The position numbers were made by a program, and so were the translations under genes. This document shows positions 29,467-37,612 of a DNA stretch of 40,545 nucleotides, in pieces (position 1 is the first letter of the stretch; each line of letters starts with the position of its first letter). The notes under the pieces were generated by a model. That model was given only the letters and a program-made list of their open reading frames with translations. It ran no database searches and was not told where the DNA came from. The stretch is from assembly GCA_027483465.1 (NCBI GenBank), contig JAIXUQ010000046.1, positions 1 to 40,545 of the forward strand, given 5' to 3'. The DNA comes from Sphingomonadales bacterium (GTDB taxonomy: Bacteria > Pseudomonadota > Alphaproteobacteria > Sphingomonadales > Sphingomonadaceae).

Positions 29467-30123
29467 TCAGTCGGTTTCGCTGATCAGGTCCAGCGACGGC
29501 AGCAGCGGCACCACCACATCGGCGCCGTTCAGGCCGGCGGCCGGCGGCACATAGGCCAGCGCCGCGCGCACCAGCGGCACCTGTTCAGCCGCAATGGCCG
29601 CCAGCGTGCCCACATTGGCCATGCGTACCGCCAGGCCGGCCTGGGCTGCGGCCCAGCAGAAGTTATACTGGGCATCCAACGTCGAAAAACTGTTGTAGCT
29701 GCGCGTGTTGTAGCGATCGAAGGCGGCCGGCCCGCCGCGCTTGAGCGTGCGATTGAAGTGGCCGGCCAGCACGGTTTGCGCCGCCACCAGTTCTGGGCCG
29801 TGCTTGCGCAGCATCTGGTTGTAATTGTCCACCGATCGCAGGAATGGCGAATACTGGCATTGCAGCGCTGCCACGTTCAGCGCCGCGCGCAGCATCCACA
29901 CAGCGTGGGCGCGTGTTTCGGCCGGGGTCGCCTTGGTCAGGGTGACGGGGCGCGGCACCATGATGCCGGGTGTCACCGGTGTGGCCGGTGGTTTCGGCAC
30001 CGGCTTTGCAGCGGCGCGGGCGGGCGGGCGCTTGGCGCCGCGCTTGCGGGCCGGGGCCGCTTCGGCATTGGCCGTGATCGTCACGGCGGCAAGGCAGGCC
30101 CACAAGGTCAGTCGAATGGTCAT
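29467..30123 (-). CDS. Secreted hypothetical protein
   Basis: From ATG 30123 the protein has 218 residues and begins with a signal peptide (MTIRLTLWACLAAVTITANAEA). A basic, Pro/Ala-rich stretch follows (residues ~24-60). The folded part, about 65-218, is helical: ETRAHAVWMLRAALNVAALQCQYSPFLRSVDNYNQML, then FDRYNTRSYNSFSTLDAQYNFCWAAAQAGL. Two cysteines there (QCQY, NFCW) could form a disulfide. I know this only as a conserved hypothetical type of sphingomonads, with no proven role. A longer frame up to 30177 is less likely because the signal peptide starts at 30123. Confidence 0.7.
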   Translation of the reverse strand: MTIRLTLWACLAAVTITANAEAAPARKRGAKRPPARAAAKPVPKPPATPVTPGIMVPRPVTLTKATPAETRAHAVWMLRAALNVAALQCQYSPFLRSVDNYNQMLRKHGPELVAAQTVLAGHFNRTLKRGGPAAFDRYNTRSYNSFSTLDAQYNFCWAAAQAGLAVRMANVGTLAAIAAEQVPLVRAALAYVPPAAGLNGADVVVPLLPSLDLISETD

Positions 30124-30205
30124 CGTCTTGGTCGTCCTGGGATCGTCCGGGCCAGGCTGATGGACCGGGCGGCGCAACGGCTGCCCGGCGCACCAGCGGG
30201 GCCGA

Positions 30206-30505
30206 TCAGCCCAGAATGCTGCCGAGCGACAGCGCGACCGACATGTCGCCTTCGATCTTCAGCTTGCCCATCATGAACGCCATCTGGGCATTTTGCTTGC
30301 CGGTGGCGATGTCCATGAAATCGGCCATGTTCACCTTCACGGTGCAGGCCGTGGCGCCGTCTTCGTTGCTCACCACCACGGGCGACACCGTGTCATCGAT
30401 CCGCACCAGGCCATCGGCGCCAAAGTCGAACTTCACCGATTTCTTGAACTGGCCGCCGGCACCGATGCGCTGGCTCATCTGCGACGTGATCTCTGCAAGG
30501 CTCAT
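30206..30505 (-). CDS. SCP2 sterol-binding domain protein
   Basis: A 99-residue single SCP2 domain: AEITSQMSQRIG, VKFDFGADGLVRIDD, then DGATACTVKVNMADFMDIATGKQNAQMAFMMGKLKIEGDMSVALSLGSIL. The GKLKIEGD loop is the family's hallmark. SCP2 proteins bind fatty acyl-CoA or other lipids in the cytoplasm. GGAAGGAAA lies upstream of ATG 30505. The gene sits directly downstream of a terminator, so it probably has its own promoter, or relies on read-through. Confidence 0.9.
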   Translation of the reverse strand: MSLAEITSQMSQRIGAGGQFKKSVKFDFGADGLVRIDDTVSPVVVSNEDGATACTVKVNMADFMDIATGKQNAQMAFMMGKLKIEGDMSVALSLGSILG

Positions 30506-30525
30506 ATTGTTTCCTTCCCCAAAGC

Positions 30526-30556
30526 AAAAAGGGCCGCCCCGCGAACGGGACGGCCC
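30526..30556 (-). terminator. Intrinsic terminator of the small lipoprotein gene
   Basis: On the minus strand GGGCCGTCCC (30556-30547), a six-base loop and GGGGCGGCCC (30540-30531) form a 10-bp stem with one G-U pair, followed by five Ts (30530-30526). It lies 31 bases after the stop at 30587 and overlaps the leader of the SCP2 gene. Confidence 0.85.
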
Positions 30557-30586
30557 TTCCTAAAGCAATTCGACGAAAAGTCGAAC

Positions 30587-30835
30587 TTACTTGGCAGCCG
30601 GAGCGGCTTCGGCCGGAGCGGCCGGAGCGGCTTCAGCCGGAGCAGCCGGAGCCATGGCATCGGCCGGAGCGGCTTCCGGAGCCGGAGCGGCTTCCGGAGC
30701 CGGGGCGGCTTCAGCGGCCGGAGCGGCTTCCGGAGCCGGAGCGGCTTCTTCAGCCTTCTTTTCGCCGCAAGCGACGACGAGCAGGGCGGCGCCAGCGATG
30801 ATCGAAGCGGTCTTCAGCTTTTCGACGATGGTCAT
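30587..30835 (-). CDS. Small Ala/Pro/Glu-repeat lipoprotein
   Basis: An 82-residue protein. A charged start and hydrophobic stretch end in a lipobox (LKTASIIAGAALLVVAC), with the lipidated Cys at about position 23. The rest has no globular domain: EAAPAPEAAPAAEAAPAPE-like repeats encoded by a degenerate 18-base unit. AAGGAG upstream of ATG 30835 and a strong terminator downstream show a single-gene unit that is probably well expressed. Similar proline/alanine spacers in outer-membrane lipoproteins bridge the periplasm or the surface. The function is unknown. Confidence 0.8.
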   Translation of the reverse strand: MTIVEKLKTASIIAGAALLVVACGEKKAEEAAPAPEAAPAAEAAPAPEAAPAPEAAPADAMAPAAPAEAAPAAPAEAAPAAK

Positions 30836-30954
30836 TGTTCAAACTCCTTGGACGGTATCGCCTGGACCCAGGACGAGTTGGGACGGCAAACCCATATCCC
30901 CCAACCGCGGTAGACATTAGCGATGCCGCCCGGTTCGTGCAAGAGCCACATGCA

Positions 30955-30983
30955 GCGCCATGGTGAAACGTCCACCATGGCGC
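30955..30983 (-). terminator. Hairpin after lipB, possible Rho-independent terminator without a T-run
   Basis: A perfect 11-bp stem, GCGCCATGGTG (30955-30965) with CACCATGGCGC (30973-30983), and a seven-base loop, ten bases downstream of the lipB stop at 30993. No T-run follows on the minus strand. It may end or protect the lipB message. Confidence 0.5.
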
Positions 30984-30992
30984 GGCTGGCCA

Positions 30993-31628
30993 TCAGCCTG
31001 CCATCGCCGCCAGCATCGCCGGCAGATGCCGGGCCAGCGCCGCATCCACTTCGGCCATGGTGGCAGGGCTGCCCAGCGCGCGCAGGCTGGTCACAGGTTC
31101 CTGCAGGCCGCAGGGAATGATTCCTTCAAAATCAGAAAGTTGCGGGGAAACGTTCAGCGACAGGCCGTGAAAGCTGACCCAGCGCTGCACCCGGATGCCG
31201 ATGGCCCCGATCTTGGCCGGGCCGTGCGGCCCATCCACCCACACGCCGATCTTGCCCTGGATCACACGGCCGGCCACGCCGAAATCGGCCAGCGCTGCGA
31301 TCACCCAGGCTTCCAGGGCCGCGACGAATCTGCGCACGTCCCGCCCGCGCGCCGCCAGATCGAGCATGACATAGACGGTGCGCTGCCCCGGCCCATGATA
31401 GGTGTAGCGCCCGCCACGCCCGGCGGCGAACACCGGAAACCGGCCCGGATCAACCAGTTCGGCCGGATCGGCGCTGGTGCCGGCGGTGTAGAGCGGCGGA
31501 TGCTCCACCAGCCAGATGCATTCGGGGGCGCCGCCGGCCCGAATCGCCGTCGCCTGCGCCTGCATGTGCGCCAGCGCGGCCGGATAGTCGGTCAGCCCCG
31601 GCGCCACCTCCCAGACCGGATCGGCCAT
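30993..31628 (-). CDS. lipB: Lipoyl(octanoyl) transferase
   Basis: ATG 31628, overlapping the upstream stop, gives 211 residues; the GTG one codon earlier is a weaker start. LipB motifs are [35 protein letters not shown], Lys139 in [10 protein letters not shown] and the acyl-thioester nucleophile Cys173 in FEGIIPCGL. It moves octanoate from acyl carrier protein to the lipoyl domains of 2-oxoacid dehydrogenases, the first step of lipoate synthesis. It is the last gene of a minus-strand run with an epoxide hydrolase and a GMC oxidoreductase, with which it shares no known pathway. Confidence 0.95.
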   Translation of the reverse strand: MADPVWEVAPGLTDYPAALAHMQAQATAIRAGGAPECIWLVEHPPLYTAGTSADPAELVDPGRFPVFAAGRGGRYTYHGPGQRTVYVMLDLAARGRDVRRFVAALEAWVIAALADFGVAGRVIQGKIGVWVDGPHGPAKIGAIGIRVQRWVSFHGLSLNVSPQLSDFEGIIPCGLQEPVTSLRALGSPATMAEVDAALARHLPAMLAAMAG

Positions 31629-32770
31629 CACAGGCTGGCGACAAAGGCCCTGAGATCGGCCAGGAACAATTCCGGTTCCTCCAGGCTGGCGAAATGGCCG
31701 CCGCGCGGCATCGTCGTCCAGTGGCTGACATTATAACCCCGCTCCACCATCGCGCGCGGCGGGAAGGCGAGCAGATCGCGCGGGAAGGCCGCCACCCCCA
31801 CCGGCACCGTCACCCGCGCGCCGGCCGGCATGGCAAAGCCGCCTTCCAGGAACATGCCGCGATAAATCCACGTCGCCGTGAGGAAGCTGCGGGTGGTCAG
31901 ATAGATCATGATGTTGGTGAGCATCTGGTCCATGGTGAAGGGCGGATCGGTGTAATCGCCCGCCACGTCCGACCAGCCGACGAATTTTTCGGCAAACCAG
32001 GCCGCCACACCCATCGGCGAATCCATCATGGCAAAGCCCAGGCTCTGCGGCTTGGTGCCCTGCAGATGGAGATAGGCGGTTTCGGCATCGCGGATGGCCA
32101 CCGCCTTTTGCAGCCAGGCGCCTTCCTCGGGCGTGGTGGGCGCCATGTCGGCGGGCCTCAGGCCAAAGCCGGACAGGTGGATGGCCCGCACCCGTGCCGA
32201 ATCCAGCCCGATCCAGCCGCCAATCACGCAGCCCCAGTCGCCGCCCTGATAGAGATAGTCGTCATAGCCCAGCGCGCCCATCAGCGCGTCATAGCGGCGG
32301 GCGACCTCGCGCGGGCCGATCGGTGCCGATGGCCGGTCAGACCAGGCATAGCCCGGCAGCGACGGGGCGACGACATGGAAGGCCGGGGCCGCCGGGTCTT
32401 CCGGCTCGGCCAGCCGTTCGATGATGGCATCAAATTCCAGGATCGATCCCGGCCAGCCGTGCGCGATCAGCAGCGGCCGCGCATCCGGCCGGCTTGAGCG
32501 CAGATGCACGCAGTGCAGGTGGAAGGGCTGGCCGCCATCCGTGCCCACCGCCACCCGCACATGTGGAAGGCGGTTGAGATGCGCCACCGCGCCGGCCCAG
32601 TCATAGCCATCCAGCCAATAGGCGCGCAGCCGTTCCATGTAATCGCGGTTGGCGCCGTGCCGCCAGCCGGCGTCGGGCGGCTCCTCAAACCAGCGGAAGG
32701 CCGCCACCCGCTCGCGGATCCAGGCCACCTCGGCCGCGTTCACCGGGATGGTGAAGGCCGCGCCGCTCAT
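31628..32770 (-). CDS. Epoxide hydrolase family protein (EHN plus alpha/beta hydrolase)
   Basis: A protein of 380 residues. The N-terminal ~105 residues form the EHN lid domain ([51 protein letters not shown] is its core text). The alpha/beta hydrolase part has the oxyanion motif [13 protein letters not shown], the nucleophile Asp in [16 protein letters not shown] and the catalytic His in [15 protein letters not shown]. Tyr residues expected to polarise the epoxide lie in the cap (TWIYRGMF). It opens epoxides to diols, in degradation or detoxification. It overlaps the upstream GMC oxidoreductase by four bases and lipB by one. Confidence 0.9.
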   Translation of the reverse strand: MSGAAFTIPVNAAEVAWIRERVAAFRWFEEPPDAGWRHGANRDYMERLRAYWLDGYDWAGAVAHLNRLPHVRVAVGTDGGQPFHLHCVHLRSSRPDARPLLIAHGWPGSILEFDAIIERLAEPEDPAAPAFHVVAPSLPGYAWSDRPSAPIGPREVARRYDALMGALGYDDYLYQGGDWGCVIGGWIGLDSARVRAIHLSGFGLRPADMAPTTPEEGAWLQKAVAIRDAETAYLHLQGTKPQSLGFAMMDSPMGVAAWFAEKFVGWSDVAGDYTDPPFTMDQMLTNIMIYLTTRSFLTATWIYRGMFLEGGFAMPAGARVTVPVGVAAFPRDLLAFPPRAMVERGYNVSHWTTMPRGGHFASLEEPELFLADLRAFVASL

Positions 32771-34401
32771 GCCGCCAGGCCCAGCTTGCGCTCCAGCTTC
32801 ACCCGGCTGGCGATGATGTCGGCGGCCTTTTCGGCGATCATGATGGTGGGGGCATTGGTGTTGCCCGAAACCAGATAGGGCATCACGCTGGCATCGATCA
32901 CCCGCAGCCCTTCCACGCCGTTCACCCGCAACTGGCCATCCACCACGGCGTTGGCATCCACGCCCATGCGGCAGGTGCCCACCGGGTGATAGATGGTCTC
33001 GGCCCAGCCGCGCATCTTTTCCAGCAGGGCAGCGCGGTCGGTCACCTCCGGCCCTGGCCAGGCTTCGCCGTCGTTATAGGGGCCAAAGGCCGGCTGGCCC
33101 CCGATGCGGCGGGCGATTTCCACCCCGGCCACCAGCGTTTCCACATCCTCGGGCGCCGAAAGATAATTGGGATCGATCGCCGGGTGCGCCAGCGGATCGG
33201 GCGATTTCAGCCGGATGGTGCCGCGGCTTTCCGGGCGCAATTGGCACACGTGCAGCTGATAGCCGTGGCGGCCATCCATCTGGCCGCGCCCGTGCGGATT
33301 GCCGCGCACCGGCATGAAATGCATCTGGATATCGGGCGCCGCCAGGCCAGCGCGGGTGGAGAGGAACGCCCCAACCGGGGTCGGCATGTGGGCGCCGTTG
33401 CCGCTGCGCGTGAACATCCATTTGCCCAGCGCGATCATCTTGTTGATGAATTTCGAATTGTTGTTGAGCGTGACGGGCTGGCTGCAATGCCATTGCACGA
33501 TCACGTCCAGATGGTCCTGCAGATTGCCGCCCACGTCCGGGCTGTCGGCCACCACCGCGATGCCGAACTGCCGCAGATGCGCGGCCGGGCCGATGCCCGA
33601 CAGCATCAGCAATTGCGGGCTGTTCACCGCGCCGCCGCACAGGATGATCTCCCGGCCCATGGCGCTGGCTTCGGCCTTGTTCTGGTCATAGGCCACGCCC
33701 ACCGCCCGCCGGCCTTCGAACAGCACGCGCCGCGCCTGCACCCCGGTGCGGATGTCCAGATTGGCGCGCGCCCGCACGGCCGGCGTGAGATAGGCCTTGG
33801 CTGCCGAGAACCGCTCCCCATCCTTGATGGTGGCATCATATTGGCCGGCGCCTTCGAACTGTGGCCCGTTGAAATCATCGGTGCGGCCATAGCCCGCCTC
33901 CACCGCCGCCTGCAGGAAAGCCTCGTTGAGCGGATTGGGCAGGGCGCCCTTGCGGCTGCTGTGCAGTGGCCCGCCGCTGCCGTGATATTCATCGGCGCCG
34001 CGCTCCGAATCCTCGGCCTTGCGGAAATAAGGCAGCACATCGGCCCAGCCCCAGCCGGTCAGCCCCAACTGGCTCCAACGGTCATAATCGCTGGCATGGC
34101 CGCGGATATAGACCATGCCATTGATCGACGAGGAGCCGCCCAGCGCCCGCCCGCGCGGCCAATACAGCCTGCGCCCGCCCAGATGCGTCTGCGGTTCGGT
34201 CCAGAACGACCAATCGAACGGGCTTTCCTTGTCGGGCGGGATGATGTTGGCGATGCCGGCCGGCATCTGGATCAGCATCGAATTGTCGTTGCCGCCGGCT
34301 TCCAGCAGCAGCACGCGGGTGCCGGGATCGGCCGACAGGCGATTGGCCAGCGCGCAGCCGGCCGAACCGGCGCCGACGATGATGAAATCAAACTGGTCCA
34401 T
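32767..34401 (-). CDS. GMC-family FAD oxidoreductase (choline dehydrogenase-like)
   Basis: A 544-residue protein. It begins with the FAD-binding FIIVGAGSAGCALANRLS, followed by LLLEAGGNDNSMLIQMPAG, the GMC signature at RGRALGGSSSINGMVYIRG and the second at GAVNSPQLLMLSGIG. The C-terminal catalytic His lies in YHPVGTCRMG, with NTNAPTIMIAEKAADII closing the FAD site. Such enzymes oxidise alcohols (choline, alkanols, polyethylene glycols) to aldehydes. It is the first gene of an overlapping unit with an epoxide hydrolase, so a joint role in handling epoxides, diols or alcohols is a fair inference. The exact substrate is unknown. Confidence 0.92.
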   Translation of the reverse strand: MDQFDFIIVGAGSAGCALANRLSADPGTRVLLLEAGGNDNSMLIQMPAGIANIIPPDKESPFDWSFWTEPQTHLGGRRLYWPRGRALGGSSSINGMVYIRGHASDYDRWSQLGLTGWGWADVLPYFRKAEDSERGADEYHGSGGPLHSSRKGALPNPLNEAFLQAAVEAGYGRTDDFNGPQFEGAGQYDATIKDGERFSAAKAYLTPAVRARANLDIRTGVQARRVLFEGRRAVGVAYDQNKAEASAMGREIILCGGAVNSPQLLMLSGIGPAAHLRQFGIAVVADSPDVGGNLQDHLDVIVQWHCSQPVTLNNNSKFINKMIALGKWMFTRSGNGAHMPTPVGAFLSTRAGLAAPDIQMHFMPVRGNPHGRGQMDGRHGYQLHVCQLRPESRGTIRLKSPDPLAHPAIDPNYLSAPEDVETLVAGVEIARRIGGQPAFGPYNDGEAWPGPEVTDRAALLEKMRGWAETIYHPVGTCRMGVDANAVVDGQLRVNGVEGLRVIDASVMPYLVSGNTNAPTIMIAEKAADIIASRVKLERKLGLAA

Positions 34402-34427
34402 GCCACACTCCCCAAATCCTTGCAGCC

Positions 34428-34456
34428 ACGCTAGCCCGCGCCGGGCCCCCGCGCAA
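34428..34456 (-). promoter_or_regulatory. Possible promoter for the GMC-epoxide hydrolase-lipB unit
   Basis: On the minus strand TTGCGC (34456-34451), 17 bases, then TAGCGT (34433-34428), 27 bases before the ATG at 34401. The elements match loosely. GGGGAG precedes the start codon. Confidence 0.3.
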
Positions 34457-34487
34457 ACCGAGAAACTGGAGGGGCTGTGCGCCCGGT

Positions 34488-35819
34488 TCAGGCCATGGCG
34501 AGGCTGAGGCGCGCGCGGGTGCCGGGCCGGCCATCGGGGCGGGGGCCCAGCGTCAGCTGGCCATTGGCCACCTGTGCCAGATCAAGCGCGATGGCGAGGC
34601 CAAGGCCATGGCCGGGCATGGATTCGTCCAGCCGCACGCCGGGCTGCCACAGCTGCGCCACCGTGTCGGCCGGGATGCCAGGGCCGTCATCGGTCACGCT
34701 GATCGCCACCGCGCCGCCATCGGCCTGCCAGTCCACATGCACCGTGCTGCCGGCCCATTTGCCTGCATTGTCGAGCAGGTTTGAGAGGATTTCGGCAAAG
34801 GCTTCGGGATCGATCGCCAGCCGCACCGCCGGGCCGGCGGCGCTGAAACCGATATGGCGGGCGGCGTGCAGCCGCTGCATGGCGCTCAGCAGCGGCGCGA
34901 TGGCGTCGGGCAGGGCGGTTTCGGTGATGGCGCCCTGGCCGGCGGCGGCGCGGGCGCGGGCCAGGTGCCAATCCAGCCGGCGCGCCATCGCCGTGCACTG
35001 GGCCAGCAGCGTCTGCCCGGCCGGCTGATCGGCCAGCGTTTCGGCTTCGTCGGTGAGGATGGCGAGCGCGGTGCGCAGGCCATGGGCCAGATTGCCCGCC
35101 TCGATGCGGGCGGCCGCAACCATCGCCTCGCGGCTTTCGATCAGCCGGTCAAGATCCTGGGCCAGCGGCTGGATTTCCGCCGGCCAGGCCGTGCCCATGC
35201 GGCGATCCTGCCCGGCGCGCACGCGGGCGATGCTGGCGGCCAGCCGATCGAGCGGACGGGTGGCAAAGCGCAGCGCCACCAGCGCGCCGGCGATCAGCAG
35301 CAGCGCCGATGCCGCCAGCCAGGCCAGCAAGTCCTGCTGAAAGGCGGCGACCACCCGGTCCATGTGGCGCAGATCAGTGGCGATCTGGAAATGCAGATGA
35401 TCGGCCCCGCTGCCGCTGGCCACCGCATAGACCATCACCGGCCCCGACGGCCCGCGGTCGCGCCGGTGGCTGATGGCGTGCCCGTCTTCCGGCAGATCGG
35501 GCAGACGCGCCGCCCCCAGCGAGGGCGAGCGCAGCACGGCGCGGCCCTGCCGGTTGATCTGCCAGTAATAGCCGGAACCGCCCACGCCATAGCGCGGATC
35601 CGACAGCGGGCGGCTCAGCTGCAGCCGGCCATGGCCCCCGGTGCTCAGGCCCACCAGTTCCACCAGATGCTCTTCCAGTTCGGCATGGAACACGCCTTCG
35701 ACATGGCGGCGGAACAGCGCGCTGGCCGAAACCCCGATCAGCACCAGCCCGGCGATCAGCCAGGCCAGCATGGCCAGCGCATAGCGGGCGCGCAGGCTGG
35801 TGGGGGCGGCGCCGATCAT
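34488..35819 (-). CDS. Sensor histidine kinase of a two-component system
   Basis: A protein of 443 residues. Two membrane helices (about 14-34 and 165-185) frame a ~130-residue periplasmic sensor region. A HAMP-like linker follows, then the phosphoacceptor His246 in AGNLAHGLRTALAIL, a PhoQ-like H-box variant. The ATPase part has the N-box EILSNLLDNAGKWA, G1 DDGPGIP and G2 GHGLGLAIALDL. It phosphorylates the regulator encoded four bases into its start (overlap at 35816-35819). It is likely to sense metals or envelope stress in the periplasm, given the divergent efflux genes; no clear metal-binding cluster is seen. Confidence 0.92.
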   Translation of the reverse strand: MIGAAPTSLRARYALAMLAWLIAGLVLIGVSASALFRRHVEGVFHAELEEHLVELVGLSTGGHGRLQLSRPLSDPRYGVGGSGYYWQINRQGRAVLRSPSLGAARLPDLPEDGHAISHRRDRGPSGPVMVYAVASGSGADHLHFQIATDLRHMDRVVAAFQQDLLAWLAASALLLIAGALVALRFATRPLDRLAASIARVRAGQDRRMGTAWPAEIQPLAQDLDRLIESREAMVAAARIEAGNLAHGLRTALAILTDEAETLADQPAGQTLLAQCTAMARRLDWHLARARAAAGQGAITETALPDAIAPLLSAMQRLHAARHIGFSAAGPAVRLAIDPEAFAEILSNLLDNAGKWAGSTVHVDWQADGGAVAISVTDDGPGIPADTVAQLWQPGVRLDESMPGHGLGLAIALDLAQVANGQLTLGPRPDGRPGTRARLSLAMA

Positions 35820-36472
35820 GGTTCCAGCCGATAGCCCAGGCCGCGCACCGTGGTGATGGCGCCGGGGCCCAACTTGCGGCGCAGCCGGCTCACCTGCACC
35901 TCCAGCGTGTTCCAGTCCCGCTCCGCCGCCAGCGGATAGAGGCGTTCCAGCAGATCGGCCTGCGACAGCACATGGCCGGGCCGCCGCATGAACAATTCCA
36001 GCAGGCGATATTCGCGCGCCGACAGCGCCAGCGGTGCCCCGGCCCGGCTGGCGGCGCGCGCTACCGGATCAAGCTCCACATCGCCGGCCCGCAGCCGTGG
36101 CGCGCCATGATCCTCGTGCCGGCGGATCTGGGCGTGCAGCCGCGCCACCAGTTCCTCGGAATGCACCGGCTTCACCACGAAATCATCGGCCCCGGCGTTC
36201 AGCCCGGCGACTTTTTCCTGCCAGTTGCCGCGCGCCGTCAGGATGATCACCGGCACCATGATGCCGCGTTCGCGCCACTGCCTGAGCAGGCTGAGGCCAT
36301 CGATGCCGGGCAGGCCCAGATCAAGGATGATGGCGCTGTGCGCGGCCAGATCGGGCCAATCAAGCGCGGTCAGCCCATCGCCGGCGCGATCAACCGCAAA
36401 GCCGGCCGAACCCAGCCGCCGCATCAGGCGGGCGGCCAGTTCGGCATCATCCTCCACCAGCAACAGGCGCAT
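35816..36472 (-). CDS. OmpR/PhoB-type response regulator
   Basis: ATG 36472, with AAGGAG upstream, gives 218 residues, the normal size. The receiver domain has Asp8-Asp9 (LLLVEDDAEL), the phosphorylated Asp51 in IILDLGLPGIDGL, Thr in IILTARG and Lys in VVKPVHSEEL. The C-terminal winged helix has LSAREYRLLELFMRRPGHVLSQADLLERLY and TLEVQVSRLRRKLG. It binds DNA as a dimer, probably at the dyad 40 bases upstream of its own start, and would control both itself and the divergent pump. It overlaps the kinase gene by four bases. Confidence 0.94.
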   Translation of the reverse strand: MRLLLVEDDAELAARLMRRLGSAGFAVDRAGDGLTALDWPDLAAHSAIILDLGLPGIDGLSLLRQWRERGIMVPVIILTARGNWQEKVAGLNAGADDFVVKPVHSEELVARLHAQIRRHEDHGAPRLRAGDVELDPVARAASRAGAPLALSAREYRLLELFMRRPGHVLSQADLLERLYPLAAERDWNTLEVQVSRLRRKLGPGAITTVRGLGYRLEP

Positions 36473-36512
36473 CGGCTGCTCCTTTCCTGGCCACACCCAT
36501 GGCCCGGCAATC

Positions 36513-36547
36513 TTGCATCAGGCTGACAGATTGTCAGCTTCATGCAA
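36513..36547. promoter_or_regulatory. 35-bp extended dyad between the regulator and efflux genes, likely operator
   Basis: The pattern is TTGCAT-N3-GCTGACA-N3-TGTCAGC-N3-ATGCAA, perfectly symmetric in all six arms. The TGACA-N3-TGTCA core is like the TGACA..TGTCA boxes bound by CusR/CopR-type metal-responsive regulators, though those usually have four bases in the centre. It lies in the short gap that serves both divergent transcripts. Confidence 0.8.
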
Positions 36548-36571
36548 GCTGATGCTGCCACCTTCCCCGGC

Positions 36572-37612
36572 ATGAACCCTGCCGCTCCCTCGCTGGCCAC
36601 CCTGATCCCGCTTGCCGTGCTGCTGGCCGCGTGCGGCGGCGATGCCCTACCGCCGCCGGCCCCACCCCCGGCCATCGCACCGCAAACGGCGCTGGCCGTG
36701 CCGGCCGGGCAGATGATCCTGGCCGAACTGCCGGCCAGCGTGGTGCAGCCGCCCGGCGCCCGCGCGGCGGTGGCAACGCCCTTTGCCGGGCTGGTGCAAT
36801 CGGTGCATGTGCAGCCCGGCCAGGCGGTGCGGCAAGGCCAGTTGCTGGCCGTGCTGATCAGCCGCGAGGCCGCCGGCCTGGCCACCGAACGGGCCCAGGC
36901 CGAACAGCGCCGCCGGCTGGCCGCCGCCGAAGCCGCGCGCCTGGCTGAGCTGGCGCGGGCCGGCGTGGTGGCCGGCAGCCGCGCCGATGCCGCCGCCAGC
37001 GCCAGCGCCGAGGCCGGCATCGCCGCCACCGCCGCCCGCCAGCTGGCCGGGCAGGCCGGGGTGGGCAGCGATGGCCGCATCCGGCTGGTGGCACCCATCG
37101 CCGGCCGGGTGGTGAGCATGGCCATTGATGCCGGCGCCGCCGTGGACGGCAACACCGCCCCCATCATCATCGAACGCGAAGGCAGCCGCTGGCTGGCGCT
37201 GGCCATTCCCGAACGGCTGGCCGGCGCCGTGCGGCCGGGCCTGAATGTGCGCACCGCCGCTGGCCAGACCGGCCGGCTGGAAACCGTGGCCGGCGCGATC
37301 GATCCCGCCACGCGCGGCTTTGCCGCGCGCGCCCGGCTGGACGATGCCGGCCCGGCGCTGGTGAGCGGCCGGCTGCTGCGCCTGACGATCAGCGCGCCCG
37401 CCCCGGCCGGCGCCGTGGCGGTGCCGGCCGCCGCGATCAGCAACGACAATGGCCGCGATCTGGTGTTCGTGAAGGGTGCCAGTGGTTTTGCCCTGCGCCC
37501 CGTCACCCGCATCGGCAGCGGCGATCCCGCCGTGATCACCGCCGGGCTGAAGGCCGGGGAGCGCGTGGCCACCAGCAACCTGCCCGAACTGCGGGCGGCG
37601 GCGCAGCCCTGA
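36572..37612 (+). CDS. RND efflux periplasmic adaptor (membrane fusion) lipoprotein
   Basis: I choose ATG 36572 because it gives a lipoprotein signal (MNPAAPSLATLIPLAVLLAAC, lipidated Cys21) and leaves the operator dyad outside the gene. The frame is also open from ATG 36542, inside the dyad. The protein has 346 residues: a short Pro-rich spacer, then the barrel-sandwich/lipoyl half-motif (ATPFAGLVQSVHVQPGQAVRQGQLLAVLISREAA), an Ala-rich hairpin (~residues 100-150), the second lipoyl half (RIRLVAPIAGRVVSMAIDAGAAVDGNTAPI) and beta-barrel domains. It links the inner-membrane pump to an outer-membrane channel. It is shorter than typical CzcB/CusB proteins (400-500 residues), with no His- or Met-rich metal-binding tail. 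The stop overlaps the pump gene start. Confidence 0.9.
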   Translation: MNPAAPSLATLIPLAVLLAACGGDALPPPAPPPAIAPQTALAVPAGQMILAELPASVVQPPGARAAVATPFAGLVQSVHVQPGQAVRQGQLLAVLISREAAGLATERAQAEQRRRLAAAEAARLAELARAGVVAGSRADAAASASAEAGIAATAARQLAGQAGVGSDGRIRLVAPIAGRVVSMAIDAGAAVDGNTAPIIIEREGSRWLALAIPERLAGAVRPGLNVRTAAGQTGRLETVAGAIDPATRGFAARARLDDAGPALVSGRLLRLTISAPAPAGAVAVPAAAISNDNGRDLVFVKGASGFALRPVTRIGSGDPAVITAGLKAGERVATSNLPELRAAAQP

